Positions 32,124-39,630 of a stretch of DNA of 39,630 nucleotides are shown here, one piece after another. A program made the translations under genes and the position numbers. Location: contig CAMIVR010000036.1 of the NCBI GenBank assembly GCA_946402065.1, positions 1 to 39,630 of the forward strand. Reading direction: 5' to 3'. Source of the DNA: an uncultured Brevibacillus sp. (GTDB lineage Bacteria; Bacillota; Bacilli; Brevibacillales; Brevibacillaceae). Below the pieces are notes generated by a model, which was given only the letters and a program-made list of their open reading frames with translations, was not told the DNA's origin and did not search any database. Numbering within the stretch: the first letter of the stretch is position 1; each line of letters opens with the position of its first letter.

Positions 32124-33704
32124 CTACTCGACAAGCTTCCCGCTCAACGCATCAATCACCCATGGCTTTGCGGACTCCATCCGCATCTGATAAACCAGCA
32201 TCGGAGTTTTCCTCTCCTTGACCGAATAGACCACTTCCATCGGCACCTCTTGTGCAAACAGCGAAGCAGCTTCCGCTAACGGTATGGCCTTTGCCTTGTC
32301 GGGGAGCTTGAAGGCTGCCTGAGTAAAATCACCCTCCATGCTTGTCACAATCGCGCTTGCCATGTCCACCGTGACCGAGTACGTGTAGTCAATCACGGGA
32401 ATCCCTTGATACAGCGGCACAAAGGTAAAGCTCGCCTGCCCCTCCCTTTGATTGACGGCATCCACCCTAACCTCCCGGACATTGGCTGGCAAATAGTTTG
32501 CCAATTGGTCCAGAGCAATTTCTTGTGCCTGTTGAAGCGACGATACAGACGTGTTTGCCTGCTTGAACGGCCCTTTCAGGAAGTACCCGATGAAGTTGCC
32601 ATCGTCATCAGCTTTTAATGTCGCTGTATTTTTTTCACCGTTTCCCCAGGTATACGAGATCGCACGTTTTTCAATGTTCAGAGACGCATCCCCGGCCACC
32701 TCGATGCCGAATGTTTGCTGCATGATTGCGGCAGCCTCATGGCGATCGTTAATCGTCAGACGCTTTCCTTCACCTTTGACCGCAGCGACTGTTTTTTCAG
32801 CGTTGCCGCTTGTGATGCGTTTGCCTGTGTGTGCATCGATAAGCGTGTTTACATCCGGCATGTATCGCAGAAAGGGTTGGGTTTTTCCTGAATATACCAG
32901 GCTGAGCGTAGCCGCCAGCTCCTGTGCAGCTGTCGCCTTGTCTACGAGATTCGTCTGGGCTGGCAACGCAGAGATTTTGTCAGGTTGACCCGCATCAGGA
33001 TAGAGCAGGAGGCTCATCTCACCGTTGGACTGATTCACCTTTACAGCTGCGCTGTTTTCCTGAAAGGGAACTCCTTGCATGACCAGGCGAAATGCGATAT
33101 AGCCTTCCGCTGGCCGGCTGTGTACCGGATCGATCTGATATTGTCCGCTTGTCGCTCCGAGCCGCTCACGCAAATACTGCTCTGCCCTCTCTTCCAAAGG
33201 GGTTTTGCTGCGTGAAGCAGGCGTCTGTTCCTGCTTCGGCGCAACCGATTGGAAGGTTTCTTGTGCCGATTGTGATGTTTCTGTTGCCTGCGCCTTTCCC
33301 GCATCCAGGCTATCGGCCGATTTCTCTGAAGTCGCTGTTGAGTGTTCAGCTGCTGGCGGTGTCTTCGCTTCCTGCGATGCGGCAACCTGTTGATGTGCAG
33401 CTGAATCTTTGATCAGACCCTGCAGCAGAGACGGGAGCTGTGAAGCTTGCGATTGGGCTAATGGCTGGTTAGTCGATTTCTCGAATAGCTGCCCCGAGCT
33501 GATCCAAATCCCCATCAATGCAGCGACGCCAAGCGTTGCGACAAAAGCCGAAGCGCGAGAAATCCGCTGCTTTCGCTGAATCGTGCTCACCTGTCGCATC
33601 AGCCGCTCTTTGCCGATCCGCTTCCAATCCTGCCGGGGCGGAGGGCCTTCCTGCTTGATCCGCTGGAGCATCCGGATGACGCTTTTTTCATCTGGCAAAT
33701 CCAT
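32124..33704 (-). CDS. Membrane-anchored YcdB/PepSY-like protein, probable anti-sigma factor
   Basis: 526 residues from the ATG at 33704, eight bases after GAAGGGGG; a TTG at 33710 is possible. A cytoplasmic N-terminus (DEKSVIRMLQRIKQEGPPPR, RIGKERLMRQVSTIQRKQR) precedes one membrane helix (ASAFVATLGVAALMGIWI), then a Ser/Ala/Gln-rich spacer. The large external part contains repeated YcdB/YcdC- or PepSY-like units (AEQYLRERLGATSGQYQIDP, VDAVNQREGQASFTFVPLYQ, GIPVIDYTYSVTVDMASAIV). The start overlaps the sigma gene by 17 bases, so expression is coupled. Topology and position suggest it restrains the sigma factor. The external domains resemble those of the first operon gene, so the two may sense or bind the same ligand. 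Confidence 0.82.
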   Translation of the reverse strand: MDLPDEKSVIRMLQRIKQEGPPPRQDWKRIGKERLMRQVSTIQRKQRISRASAFVATLGVAALMGIWISSGQLFEKSTNQPLAQSQASQLPSLLQGLIKDSAAHQQVAASQEAKTPPAAEHSTATSEKSADSLDAGKAQATETSQSAQETFQSVAPKQEQTPASRSKTPLEERAEQYLRERLGATSGQYQIDPVHSRPAEGYIAFRLVMQGVPFQENSAAVKVNQSNGEMSLLLYPDAGQPDKISALPAQTNLVDKATAAQELAATLSLVYSGKTQPFLRYMPDVNTLIDAHTGKRITSGNAEKTVAAVKGEGKRLTINDRHEAAAIMQQTFGIEVAGDASLNIEKRAISYTWGNGEKNTATLKADDDGNFIGYFLKGPFKQANTSVSSLQQAQEIALDQLANYLPANVREVRVDAVNQREGQASFTFVPLYQGIPVIDYTYSVTVDMASAIVTSMEGDFTQAAFKLPDKAKAIPLAEAASLFAQEVPMEVVYSVKERKTPMLVYQMRMESAKPWVIDALSGKLVE

Positions 33705-34227
33705 TGACAATTCCCCCTTCCGTTGATTCTCCCAGGATTTTTTGCAAGGCCTTTAGCCCGCGGTGGCAGTCCACTCGCACTTTTGATTCCGGAATGGCGA
33801 GCAATTCAGCCGTTTCCTTCACGCTGTATTCCTCAATGTAGCGCAGAATAACGATGATCCGGAGCTGTGGCTTCAGCTTTTGCAGAGCCTGTTTGACGAG
33901 CCGCATCTCTTCCTTCGTCTCCAGCTCCGACTCCGGCAGGCCCTCCTTGCTCAGCATGCCGGCCAGCCATTTTTCCGGAAACAACCTCTGCCACTTCATC
34001 TTGCGATACTGGTCGATTGCCGCGTATTTGGCGATGGAAAACAGCCACGTTTTCATCGCCACGCGCCCATCGTATTGCGGAAGGATGTGCAAAAGCCGCG
34101 AAAACACCTCCTGAGCCAAATCCTCGGCATCTTGCTGCCTTCCTGTGAAGTAGAGCAGGAAATAGTAAATATCATCGTAGTACGTATCGTATATGGTGCT
34201 AATCCGCTTCGCCAGATCGTCCGACAA
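33688..34227 (-). CDS. ECF-type RNA polymerase sigma factor
   Basis: 179 residues from a TTG at 34227, chosen because AAGGGGGGAG lies three bases upstream. The longer frame from an ATG at 34272 overlaps the previous gene and has no ribosome site. Region 2 is YDTYYDDIYYFLLYFTGRQQ with DAEDLAQEVFSRLLHIL and MKTWLFSIAKYAAIDQYRK; region 4 is LKPQLRIIVILRYIEEYSVK with ETAELLAIPESKVRVDCHRG. It lies between two YcdB-like genes in a coupled operon. Target promoters probably include its own operon (see 35844-35871). Confidence 0.92.
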   Translation of the reverse strand: MSDDLAKRISTIYDTYYDDIYYFLLYFTGRQQDAEDLAQEVFSRLLHILPQYDGRVAMKTWLFSIAKYAAIDQYRKMKWQRLFPEKWLAGMLSKEGLPESELETKEEMRLVKQALQKLKPQLRIIVILRYIEEYSVKETAELLAIPESKVRVDCHRGLKALQKILGESTEGGIVNGFAR

Positions 34228-34255
34228 CAGACTCCCCCCTTGTCCGAACCGCTGC

Positions 34256-35779
34256 CTACTTCTGTTCTCCATAGATGTAAAGCTGTCCGGTCAACGCGTC
34301 AACCTCCTGCGCATCATTTCCAGTCAGGCAGTATACGAGCGAAACGGCTCCTGCTTTTTCTTCATCCATGACATAGTAGAGTTCAAGCCGGTGGCTCTGG
34401 AGATAGATTTTCGCCGCTTCTTCCGCTGACATGGCCTTCTTCGCATCAGGCAGTGCCATCTTTTCGGGAAGTCTCCAGTCGAGCAAAAGCGCCTTTCCTG
34501 TCGCAGCGTCGATGTTGGCCTGAACGATCGTGTCTTCATCCGGAATGCCGTCACGGGTCGGGCAAAAGGTAAACAGATACAGATTTTTATCCGGATCATA
34601 CTGCTTGTATTGGTCAGCGCCCAGAAGCATCATCGTTTTATTCTCTGGCTTGAGGTATTCCGACAACTCCGCTACGGCCCGATCCAAAGCCTGCTCGGGC
34701 GTCAGCTTTTTATCCGCCGGACTTTTTTGGTTTGTGTCCAGCACTTGGTAATTCGTGATGTTGCCTGTATTTTTTTCGACGTAAATCGAACCGATTACGC
34801 CTGACTCTGTTTTCCAAAGGTAGTTGATAGTACCCTTCTCGCCACTGTTTTCTTCAAAGACAACACGCCCTTTTGTGAAGTCATAGCCGGTTTTGGCTAA
34901 GAGAAATGCCGCCGCCGCTTCTTTTGTTTTGGCCGTCGGCTGCACGCCCTTCGGCTGGAATTGCACCAGTTTGCTGCCGATGCCGACGGAAGCAGTCCGA
35001 TCCTTGCCTGTAAAGGCGTCGAATTCTCCGGAAAACACAGGCTTGTAGAGAAGCTTGTAGGTTTTCTTGTCAGTATCGAGCAGATAGTGCGGCTTCATAT
35101 AGGAAGCAAACAGCTTTTCCACCTGCTCCTTCGGCAATGCTTGCTTCGGGTCGGCAAACTGCAGGTCCGGCTGTTTGCTGACGACAATCGCTTGCTGGTT
35201 GCCATCCACTCCTTTGTTGATGACGTGCCCTTGGCTGTCTACGGAGAGGATCACCGCGTCATTTTTGACCGGGATGCCGTTTACCAGTTTGTTGAAGGTA
35301 ATCGTAGAGTTGCTGGCGGACATCGCCTCGTTTAACTGATAACCGCCCATATCTTCTCCGTACCACTGCTTCATGAAGGCGATGGCGCTCTCTTTGGATT
35401 TATCCAGTGGATAGCTGGATTTCCAGCCCTCCCCTGTCGCTCTGTTGAAGGTAAGAAGCTCGCCCGTCGCTTGGTCAAAGCGCAGGTGCACGACCGGATA
35501 TTTTTGGTCCTTGGCCTGATATTTGTTGACAGTGATTGTCGCCTGTTTGGAATTAATTTCGACCTCCATGATCGGGTAGTCCTTCAGAAAAGGGAGCAAC
35601 CTGGCTGCCTTTTGCAGGCCCGGTTCGAGCTTTTTCATCATCTCGGGCGTGACCTGCCCTGCATCGCTGTTTTCCGTCTGTGCCGCCAGTGATGAATCCT
35701 TGGCGAATGCACTGATCGGTGCCGTCACCGCCAAGCTGGCTGTCATCAGTACAAAAATGCTCTTTGTCAGTTTTTTCAT
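34256..35779 (-). CDS. Secreted YcdB/YcdC-like (PepSY-type) protein
   Basis: 507 residues with a cleavable signal peptide (MKKLTKSIFVLMTASLAVTA, cleavage near ISAFA). The mature part is made of repeated alpha/beta units like those in B. subtilis YcdB/YcdC: VEINSKQATITVNKYQAKDQ, VHLRFDQATGELLTFNRATG, NKLVNGIPVKNDAVILSVDS, LWKTESGVIGSIYVEKNTGN and CPTRDGIPDEDTIVQANIDA. PepSY-type units often act as protease inhibitors or ligand sensors, but the job here is unknown. It is the first gene of the operon, followed closely by the sigma gene. A possible ECF promoter lies about 65-90 bases upstream. Confidence 0.85.
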   Translation of the reverse strand: MKKLTKSIFVLMTASLAVTAPISAFAKDSSLAAQTENSDAGQVTPEMMKKLEPGLQKAARLLPFLKDYPIMEVEINSKQATITVNKYQAKDQKYPVVHLRFDQATGELLTFNRATGEGWKSSYPLDKSKESAIAFMKQWYGEDMGGYQLNEAMSASNSTITFNKLVNGIPVKNDAVILSVDSQGHVINKGVDGNQQAIVVSKQPDLQFADPKQALPKEQVEKLFASYMKPHYLLDTDKKTYKLLYKPVFSGEFDAFTGKDRTASVGIGSKLVQFQPKGVQPTAKTKEAAAAFLLAKTGYDFTKGRVVFEENSGEKGTINYLWKTESGVIGSIYVEKNTGNITNYQVLDTNQKSPADKKLTPEQALDRAVAELSEYLKPENKTMMLLGADQYKQYDPDKNLYLFTFCPTRDGIPDEDTIVQANIDAATGKALLLDWRLPEKMALPDAKKAMSAEEAAKIYLQSHRLELYYVMDEEKAGAVSLVYCLTGNDAQEVDALTGQLYIYGEQK

Positions 35780-35843
35780 TGTATTTCCCTCGCTTACCTG
35801 TCGAATTTGTAAAACAGCTGCCGCAAATTTTTGCTACACCCAT

Positions 35844-35871
35844 TATTCGGATCAAAGCGCATTTTGTTTCA
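35844..35871 (-). promoter_or_regulatory. Candidate ECF-type promoter of the YcdB-sigma operon
   Basis: On the minus strand TGAAAC (35866-35871) and CGAATA (35844-35849) are separated by 16 bases. TGAAAC with a 16-base spacer is the usual form for Bacillus ECF promoters, whose -10 is commonly CGTC-like, so the -10 here is only partly matched. It would let the sigma factor activate its own operon. Confidence 0.4.
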
Positions 35872-35994
35872 AGTCCGCCGGAAAAATTTTCGCAAGTCGT
35901 TTTTGACTCCTTACCCTGCTCGCCAGCCTATCAAAACTCGTGAAACCTCGCGAAATGGTATAAAATAAATAGACAAGGCTTAAAACAGCACCGC

Positions 35995-36011
35995 CCGTAA
36001 AAATGTTACGG
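35995..36011 (+). other. Small hairpin in the leader of the endonuclease IV gene
   Basis: CCGTAA (35995-36000) pairs with TTACGG (36006-36011) around AAATG. A GC-rich stretch with GGCC repeats follows up to about 36050, before the GGAGGG ribosome site. A TATAAAAT at 35959-35966 could be a -10 element but has no good -35. The purpose of this structured leader is unknown. Confidence 0.3.
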
Positions 36012-36075
36012 CTGTCTGCCAGGATAGCCGGGCCGGTCAGGCCGGGAGGTTCGAATACAAGGAGGGCTCAACGCG

Positions 36076-37203
36076 ATGTTAAAAATAGGCTCACACGTTT
36101 CATTCTCGGGCAAAGGGCTGCTGAATGCGGCCGAAGAAGCAGTCAGCTACGGTTCGAGTTCATTCATGCTATATACCGGAGCCCCGCAAAATACTCGGCG
36201 CAAACCGATTGAGGAGCAATTTGTCGATGAGGGCAAAGCAGTCATGGCCGAGCACCATATCGACGAGATCGTCGTCCACGCGCCGTACATCATCAACCTC
36301 GGCTCCTACAAGGACGACACGTACGAGCTGGCCGTGCGCTTTTTACAGGAAGAAATCCGCCGGACCCACTACCTCGGCGTGAAAAACATCGTGCTCCATC
36401 CCGGCGCCTACACCGACAAGGATGCAGAATACGGCATCGCGCGCATCGCAGAGGGGCTGAATGAAGTATTGAGCGGCGTCAAGGACACAGACGTGAAGAT
36501 CGCGCTGGAGACGATGGCCGGCAAAGGTACGGAGATCGGCCGCAGCTTTGAAGAGATTGCCGAGATAATCGACAAGGTCGACGACAACTACAGGCTGAGC
36601 GTCTGCCTAGACACCTGCCACGTCCACGATGCCGGCTACGATATCGTCAATGATTTCGATGGTGTCATCGATGAATTCGACCGGATCGTCGGCCTGGACC
36701 GCCTGGCTGTCGTCCACCTCAACGACAGCAAGAGCCTGCTCGGCACACACAAAGACCGCCACGCTCCCGTCGGCGCCGGAATGATCGGCTTCGATGCGAT
36801 GAACTACATCGTGCATCACGAAAAAATCCGCCATCTGCCGCTCATTCTGGAAACGCCGTGGATCGGCAAAGAGAAAGGCAAGGAACGCCCGATGTACGAA
36901 GCGGAAATCGCCTTGCTGCGCGGTGAGGCGGAAGCTCGATTGGGTGCAGATTACCTAGACCACGTGGAGCGACTGGATTACTTCTTCCGCAAAGAGGATG
37001 TTGACCAACGCGAATTTGTTCTCAATACGTGGGAAGTGCTGAAAACCGACGCGAAAGCGAAGAAAGCCGACAGCCGCGAGCCGATGGAGCGGCTGTACGA
37101 TATGGTCAAGGAAGCCCGAGTGCTGGTTGATCTGAGTGAAGAAGACGTGAATAAGCGGCTGATCGGCTGGTTTGCTGCCAAGAATGGTTTGCAGATTGGC
37201 TAA
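36076..37203 (+). CDS. nfo: Endonuclease IV (AP endonuclease) with C-terminal extension
   Basis: 375 residues. The enzyme cuts DNA at abasic sites and 3'-blocked ends. The metal-binding motifs of the family are complete: [10 protein letters not shown] at the start, [55 protein letters not shown] with [12 protein letters not shown], and LPLILETPW. Typical endonuclease IV proteins are about 280-300 residues and end soon after the ETPW strand. Here about 85 further residues follow ([20 protein letters not shown] onward), mostly helical and charged, which I do not recognise. The ribosome site is AAGGAGGGC. A bidirectional terminator lies beyond the stop. Confidence 0.95.
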   Translation: MLKIGSHVSFSGKGLLNAAEEAVSYGSSSFMLYTGAPQNTRRKPIEEQFVDEGKAVMAEHHIDEIVVHAPYIINLGSYKDDTYELAVRFLQEEIRRTHYLGVKNIVLHPGAYTDKDAEYGIARIAEGLNEVLSGVKDTDVKIALETMAGKGTEIGRSFEEIAEIIDKVDDNYRLSVCLDTCHVHDAGYDIVNDFDGVIDEFDRIVGLDRLAVVHLNDSKSLLGTHKDRHAPVGAGMIGFDAMNYIVHHEKIRHLPLILETPWIGKEKGKERPMYEAEIALLRGEAEARLGADYLDHVERLDYFFRKEDVDQREFVLNTWEVLKTDAKAKKADSREPMERLYDMVKEARVLVDLSEEDVNKRLIGWFAAKNGLQIG

Positions 37204-37236
37204 GGGTTCTGCACATTCTGTTGCAGCACATGGCGA

Positions 37237-37274
37237 AAAGCTCAACACTCCGTCCGGAGATGCTGAGCTTTTTT
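37237..37274. terminator. Bidirectional terminator between nfo and ilvN
   Basis: AAAAGCTCA (37237-37245) pairs with TGAGCTTTTTT (37264-37274) around a CTCCGTCCGGAG core that forms its own short stem. T-runs exist on both strands, so it can serve both convergent genes. Confidence 0.85.
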
Positions 37275-37311
37275 GCTGGCCGCTGATTTTTCGAGCTGTC
37301 GTAGCCGTTCG

Positions 37312-37845
37312 TTACCTTGCATGATGATAGGAACGGGGTAGCTTGCTGTGATTCAGGGTTACATCATCTCCGCGTACCATGGCGGTTGTACCTGTTCGAC
37401 ATACTTCCAAGATCCCGTACGGTTGCAGACGTTCGATCATTGCCTCAATGTCGGCAAGCTCGCCAACGAATTGAATAATGAGGCTATTCGGACCTGTATC
37501 AACGACAGCAGCATGAAAGGTGTCAACAATCCCAAAGATTTCTGGACATGTGTCTGGTTCAAGCTTCACTTTGATATAGGCAAGTTCCCCTGCAACCATT
37601 GGATGAGAGCTTACATCAACCACCTTGACGACATCGATCAGCTTGTTAAGCTGCTTTTCAACCTGTTCCACCGTTCGTTCATCCCCCGAAGTAACGATGG
37701 TCATTCGCGATAATCCACTGGTTTCACTCGCCCCAACCGTAATGCTCTCAATATTAAAACCACGGCGCCCAAACAAACCTGCTACTCGCTGCAGCACGCC
37801 CGGGTGATCCATAACCAGTACAGAAATTGTATATCTCTTCATCAT
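37312..37845 (-). CDS. ilvN: Acetolactate synthase, small (regulatory) subunit
   Basis: 177 residues, slightly longer than many small subunits (about 160-170). The N-terminal ACT domain is clear: MKRYTISVLVMDHPGVLQRV with AGLFGRRGFNIESITVG, then SRMTIVTSGDERTVEQVEKQ. The C-terminal part has ELAYIKVKLE, DTGPNSLIIQFVG and a LQPYGILEVCRTGTTAMVRG ending. It binds valine for feedback inhibition and activates the catalytic subunit. The start codon overlaps the ilvB stop (ATGA). No ilvC follows: the plus-strand nfo gene lies next, so the rest of the pathway is elsewhere. Confidence 0.96.
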   Translation of the reverse strand: MMKRYTISVLVMDHPGVLQRVAGLFGRRGFNIESITVGASETSGLSRMTIVTSGDERTVEQVEKQLNKLIDVVKVVDVSSHPMVAGELAYIKVKLEPDTCPEIFGIVDTFHAAVVDTGPNSLIIQFVGELADIEAMIERLQPYGILEVCRTGTTAMVRGDDVTLNHSKLPRSYHHAR

Positions 37846-39572
37846 TCGAAATCCCCCATTATCATCTGATCTAAGTTCGTTCCGCTGAGAACCATCGGAT
37901 AGACGTTTTCTTCTTTCGGAACGACAAACTCAACGAGCACAGGTCCAGGTGTTTCAAGTGCTTCTTGCCAAATACGTGTCGCCTCAGCTTTCGTGGTTGC
38001 CCGTAAACCCTTGATTCCGTAAGCTTCGGCCAATTTTACGAAGTTCGGACTGCCGGCCAGATCGATGTGGCTGTAGCGCGTGTCGTAAATGATTTCCTGC
38101 CATTGCTTAACCATGCCGAGCACCTGGTTGTTGATCACGACAATTTTCACAGGAATATTTTCAATGGCACAAATCGCCATTTCCTGCGCACACATCTGCA
38201 TGCCGCCGTCACCGTTGATGGAAATCACCAGACGGTTTGGGTTGCCGAGCTGCACGCCGATAGCAGCCGGGAATCCGAAGCCCATTGTTCCGAGACCACC
38301 AGAGGTAATCAGTGAACGAGGGTGTTGAAATTGATAAAACTGGGCCACCCACATTTGGTGCTGACCGACGTCTGTGGTGATAATCGCATTCCCTTGCGTC
38401 GTTTCATTGATCATTTCGATCACAAATTGTGGTTTAAGCTCTGTTTCGCTGTCTTTGTAGCGCAATGGATAGTTCGTTTTGCTTTCCGCTACTTTCTTGA
38501 TCCATTCGCCAGATAAAGCGGGTTTCGCTTTTCGATTGGCATAAGCTAATACAGCTTTGATGTCGCCGATACAGGCAATGTCTGTTTTGACGTTCTTTCC
38601 AATCTCCGCGGGATCAATGTCGATGTGAGCGATCCGTTTGGCATGTGGCGCAAACCCATTCAGGTTCATCGTGATGCGGTCATCAAAGCGTGAACCAATC
38701 GAAAGTATCAAATCGGCGTTTTGCACGGCCATATTCGCGGCATACGTCCCATGCATGCCCAGCATTCCTAACCATAGCTCGTGTGCGCTGGGGAAACCGC
38801 CCAAACCGAGCAATGTAGTTGTCACCGGTATGTTTGTTCGCTTCACGAATTCCAGCAGCTCACTGGATGCATCGGAATAAACCACCCCACCCCCGGCAAT
38901 AATCACCGGCCTTTTTGACTTGGCAATAGCCTTAAGCAACGTATCAATCTCCGTTGGCTCAGGATGCGGTGCCGCAGCATAGCCGAGCAAATCGATCTGG
39001 TTGGAGGGGCGATACTGCATTTTCTGATTGGATACATCTTTCGGGATGTCGATTAATACCGGCCCTTTTCGTCCTGTATTTGCAATATAAAAGGCTTCAT
39101 GGACGATGCGAGGCAGATCATTTACGTCGCGTACCAAGTAGCTGTGTTTGGTTATTGGCATGGTAATGCTGATGATATCTGCTTCCTGAAAGGCATCCGT
39201 ACCCATGACTGTCGTCGGGACGTTTCCGGTAATGATCACCAGGGGGACAGAATCCATATACGCTGTAGCAATGCCGGTCACCAAATTTGTCGCACCCGGG
39301 CCAGAGGTGGCGATGCACACGCCTACTTTTCCGGTCGATCGAGCGTATCCATCTGCCGCATGAATGGCTCCTTGCTCATGTCGAGTCAAAATGTGCTTGA
39401 AGTCCGGATTCCCGACCATGGCATCATAGATGTAGAGAACATTGCCTCCCGGGTAGCCAAATACACATTCTGTGCCTTCCGCAAGCAAGCAGCGTAAAAG
39501 AACCTCCGATCCCGTAATCAAATCCTGATCATGTTGCTGTGCCTGATCCATGATTTTCGTTGCATTTCCCAT
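37842..39572 (-). CDS. ilvB: Acetolactate synthase, large (catalytic) subunit
   Basis: 576 residues. It condenses two pyruvates (or pyruvate with 2-oxobutyrate) in branched-chain amino acid synthesis, using thiamine diphosphate, Mg and FAD. Visible motifs: LAEGTECVFGYPGGNVLYIY with the catalytic glutamate region (RHEQGAIHAADGYARSTGKV), TSGPGATNLVTGIATAYMDS, VLIDIPKDVSNQ, the FAD-contacting IGSRFDDRITMN, and the thiamine motif INGDGGMQMCAQEMAICAIE followed by IPVKIVVINNQVLGMVKQWQ. It is the first gene visible of the ilvBN operon with GGAGGAAG before the ATG at 39572. A palindromic repeat lies only about 20 bases upstream. Confidence 0.97.
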   Translation of the reverse strand: MGNATKIMDQAQQHDQDLITGSEVLLRCLLAEGTECVFGYPGGNVLYIYDAMVGNPDFKHILTRHEQGAIHAADGYARSTGKVGVCIATSGPGATNLVTGIATAYMDSVPLVIITGNVPTTVMGTDAFQEADIISITMPITKHSYLVRDVNDLPRIVHEAFYIANTGRKGPVLIDIPKDVSNQKMQYRPSNQIDLLGYAAAPHPEPTEIDTLLKAIAKSKRPVIIAGGGVVYSDASSELLEFVKRTNIPVTTTLLGLGGFPSAHELWLGMLGMHGTYAANMAVQNADLILSIGSRFDDRITMNLNGFAPHAKRIAHIDIDPAEIGKNVKTDIACIGDIKAVLAYANRKAKPALSGEWIKKVAESKTNYPLRYKDSETELKPQFVIEMINETTQGNAIITTDVGQHQMWVAQFYQFQHPRSLITSGGLGTMGFGFPAAIGVQLGNPNRLVISINGDGGMQMCAQEMAICAIENIPVKIVVINNQVLGMVKQWQEIIYDTRYSHIDLAGSPNFVKLAEAYGIKGLRATTKAEATRIWQEALETPGPVLVEFVVPKEENVYPMVLSGTNLDQMIMGDFE

Positions 39573-39592
39573 ACGATTCTTCCTCCTTTAAA

Positions 39593-39630
39593 TTGAACCC
39601 TCCCCCACCTACCGCTCCAAAGCGGTTGAG
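39593..39630. repeat. GC-rich palindromic repeat, copy 2 (cut by window edge)
   Basis: The first 20 bases (39593-39612) are identical to 26798-26817. They are followed by ACCGCT-CCAA-AGCGGT (39611-39626), a different inner hairpin from copy 1, and TTGAG at the edge, where copy 1 has TGGAGGTGGGGG. The second stem arm would lie just outside the window. It is next to the ilvB ribosome site. Confidence 0.65.

Noticed and set aside
36040..36060. GGTTCGAATAC resembling a tRNA T-loop upstream of nfo
   Set aside because: No acceptor or anticodon stems can be formed around it.

Overview
The window looks like chromosome from a spore-forming, moderate-GC Firmicute close to Brevibacillus/Paenibacillaceae. 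This is inferred from gene content (OpuA/GbsR, stand-alone bacterial nitric oxide synthase, YheC/YheD-type ATP-grasp protein, DUF4179 and YcdB-type partners of ECF sigma factors), strong purine-rich ribosome binding sites and frequent GTG/TTG starts. No database search was possible. No transposase, tRNA, rRNA, CRISPR array or phage gene was seen.

Layout. 1-166: start of a LysR regulator running off the left edge. 363-4297: OpuA glycine-betaine importer operon (opuAA-AB-AC, minus) divergent from a GbsR-type regulator. 4331-7451: probable four-gene envelope redox unit (secreted Ala/Pro-rich protein, ApbE flavin transferase, two heme-type membrane proteins). 7579-8617: Cdd1-like helix-hairpin-helix protein facing 3-methyladenine glycosylase I. 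8739-8941: long nested palindrome. 8973-14880: nitric oxide synthase and a large ATPase/TPR/BTAD regulator (minus), divergent from a cupin protein and a 2,3-butanediol dehydrogenase. 14977-17015: secreted TIM-barrel-like protein, then a decapitated chemotaxis receptor. 17284-19770: PmtA-like methyltransferase with an OmpR-type regulator and an intramembrane-type sensor kinase. 19805-23229: GNAT acetyltransferase, APC permease, and a divergent MocR regulator. 23313-25309: ECF sigma factor with a DUF4179 partner. 25585-26430: secreted class C acid phosphatase.

26.5-31.95 kb is the most unusual part. It holds a three-gene phosphonate operon (pepM-ppd-phnW) expected to convert phosphoenolpyruvate to 2-aminoethylphosphonate. 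Divergent from it are a YheC/YheD-type ATP-grasp protein and a small SpoVIF-like protein. A GC-rich palindromic repeat bounds one side and a decayed mtnW fragment the other, and the sequence looks more AT-rich than its surroundings, which suggests an acquired island.

31.98-35.87 kb is an operon in which an ECF sigma factor lies between two YcdB/PepSY-like exported or membrane proteins. Then come an endonuclease IV with a long C-terminal extension (plus) and the ilvB-ilvN acetolactate synthase genes (minus). A second copy of the palindromic repeat lies just upstream of ilvB at the right edge.
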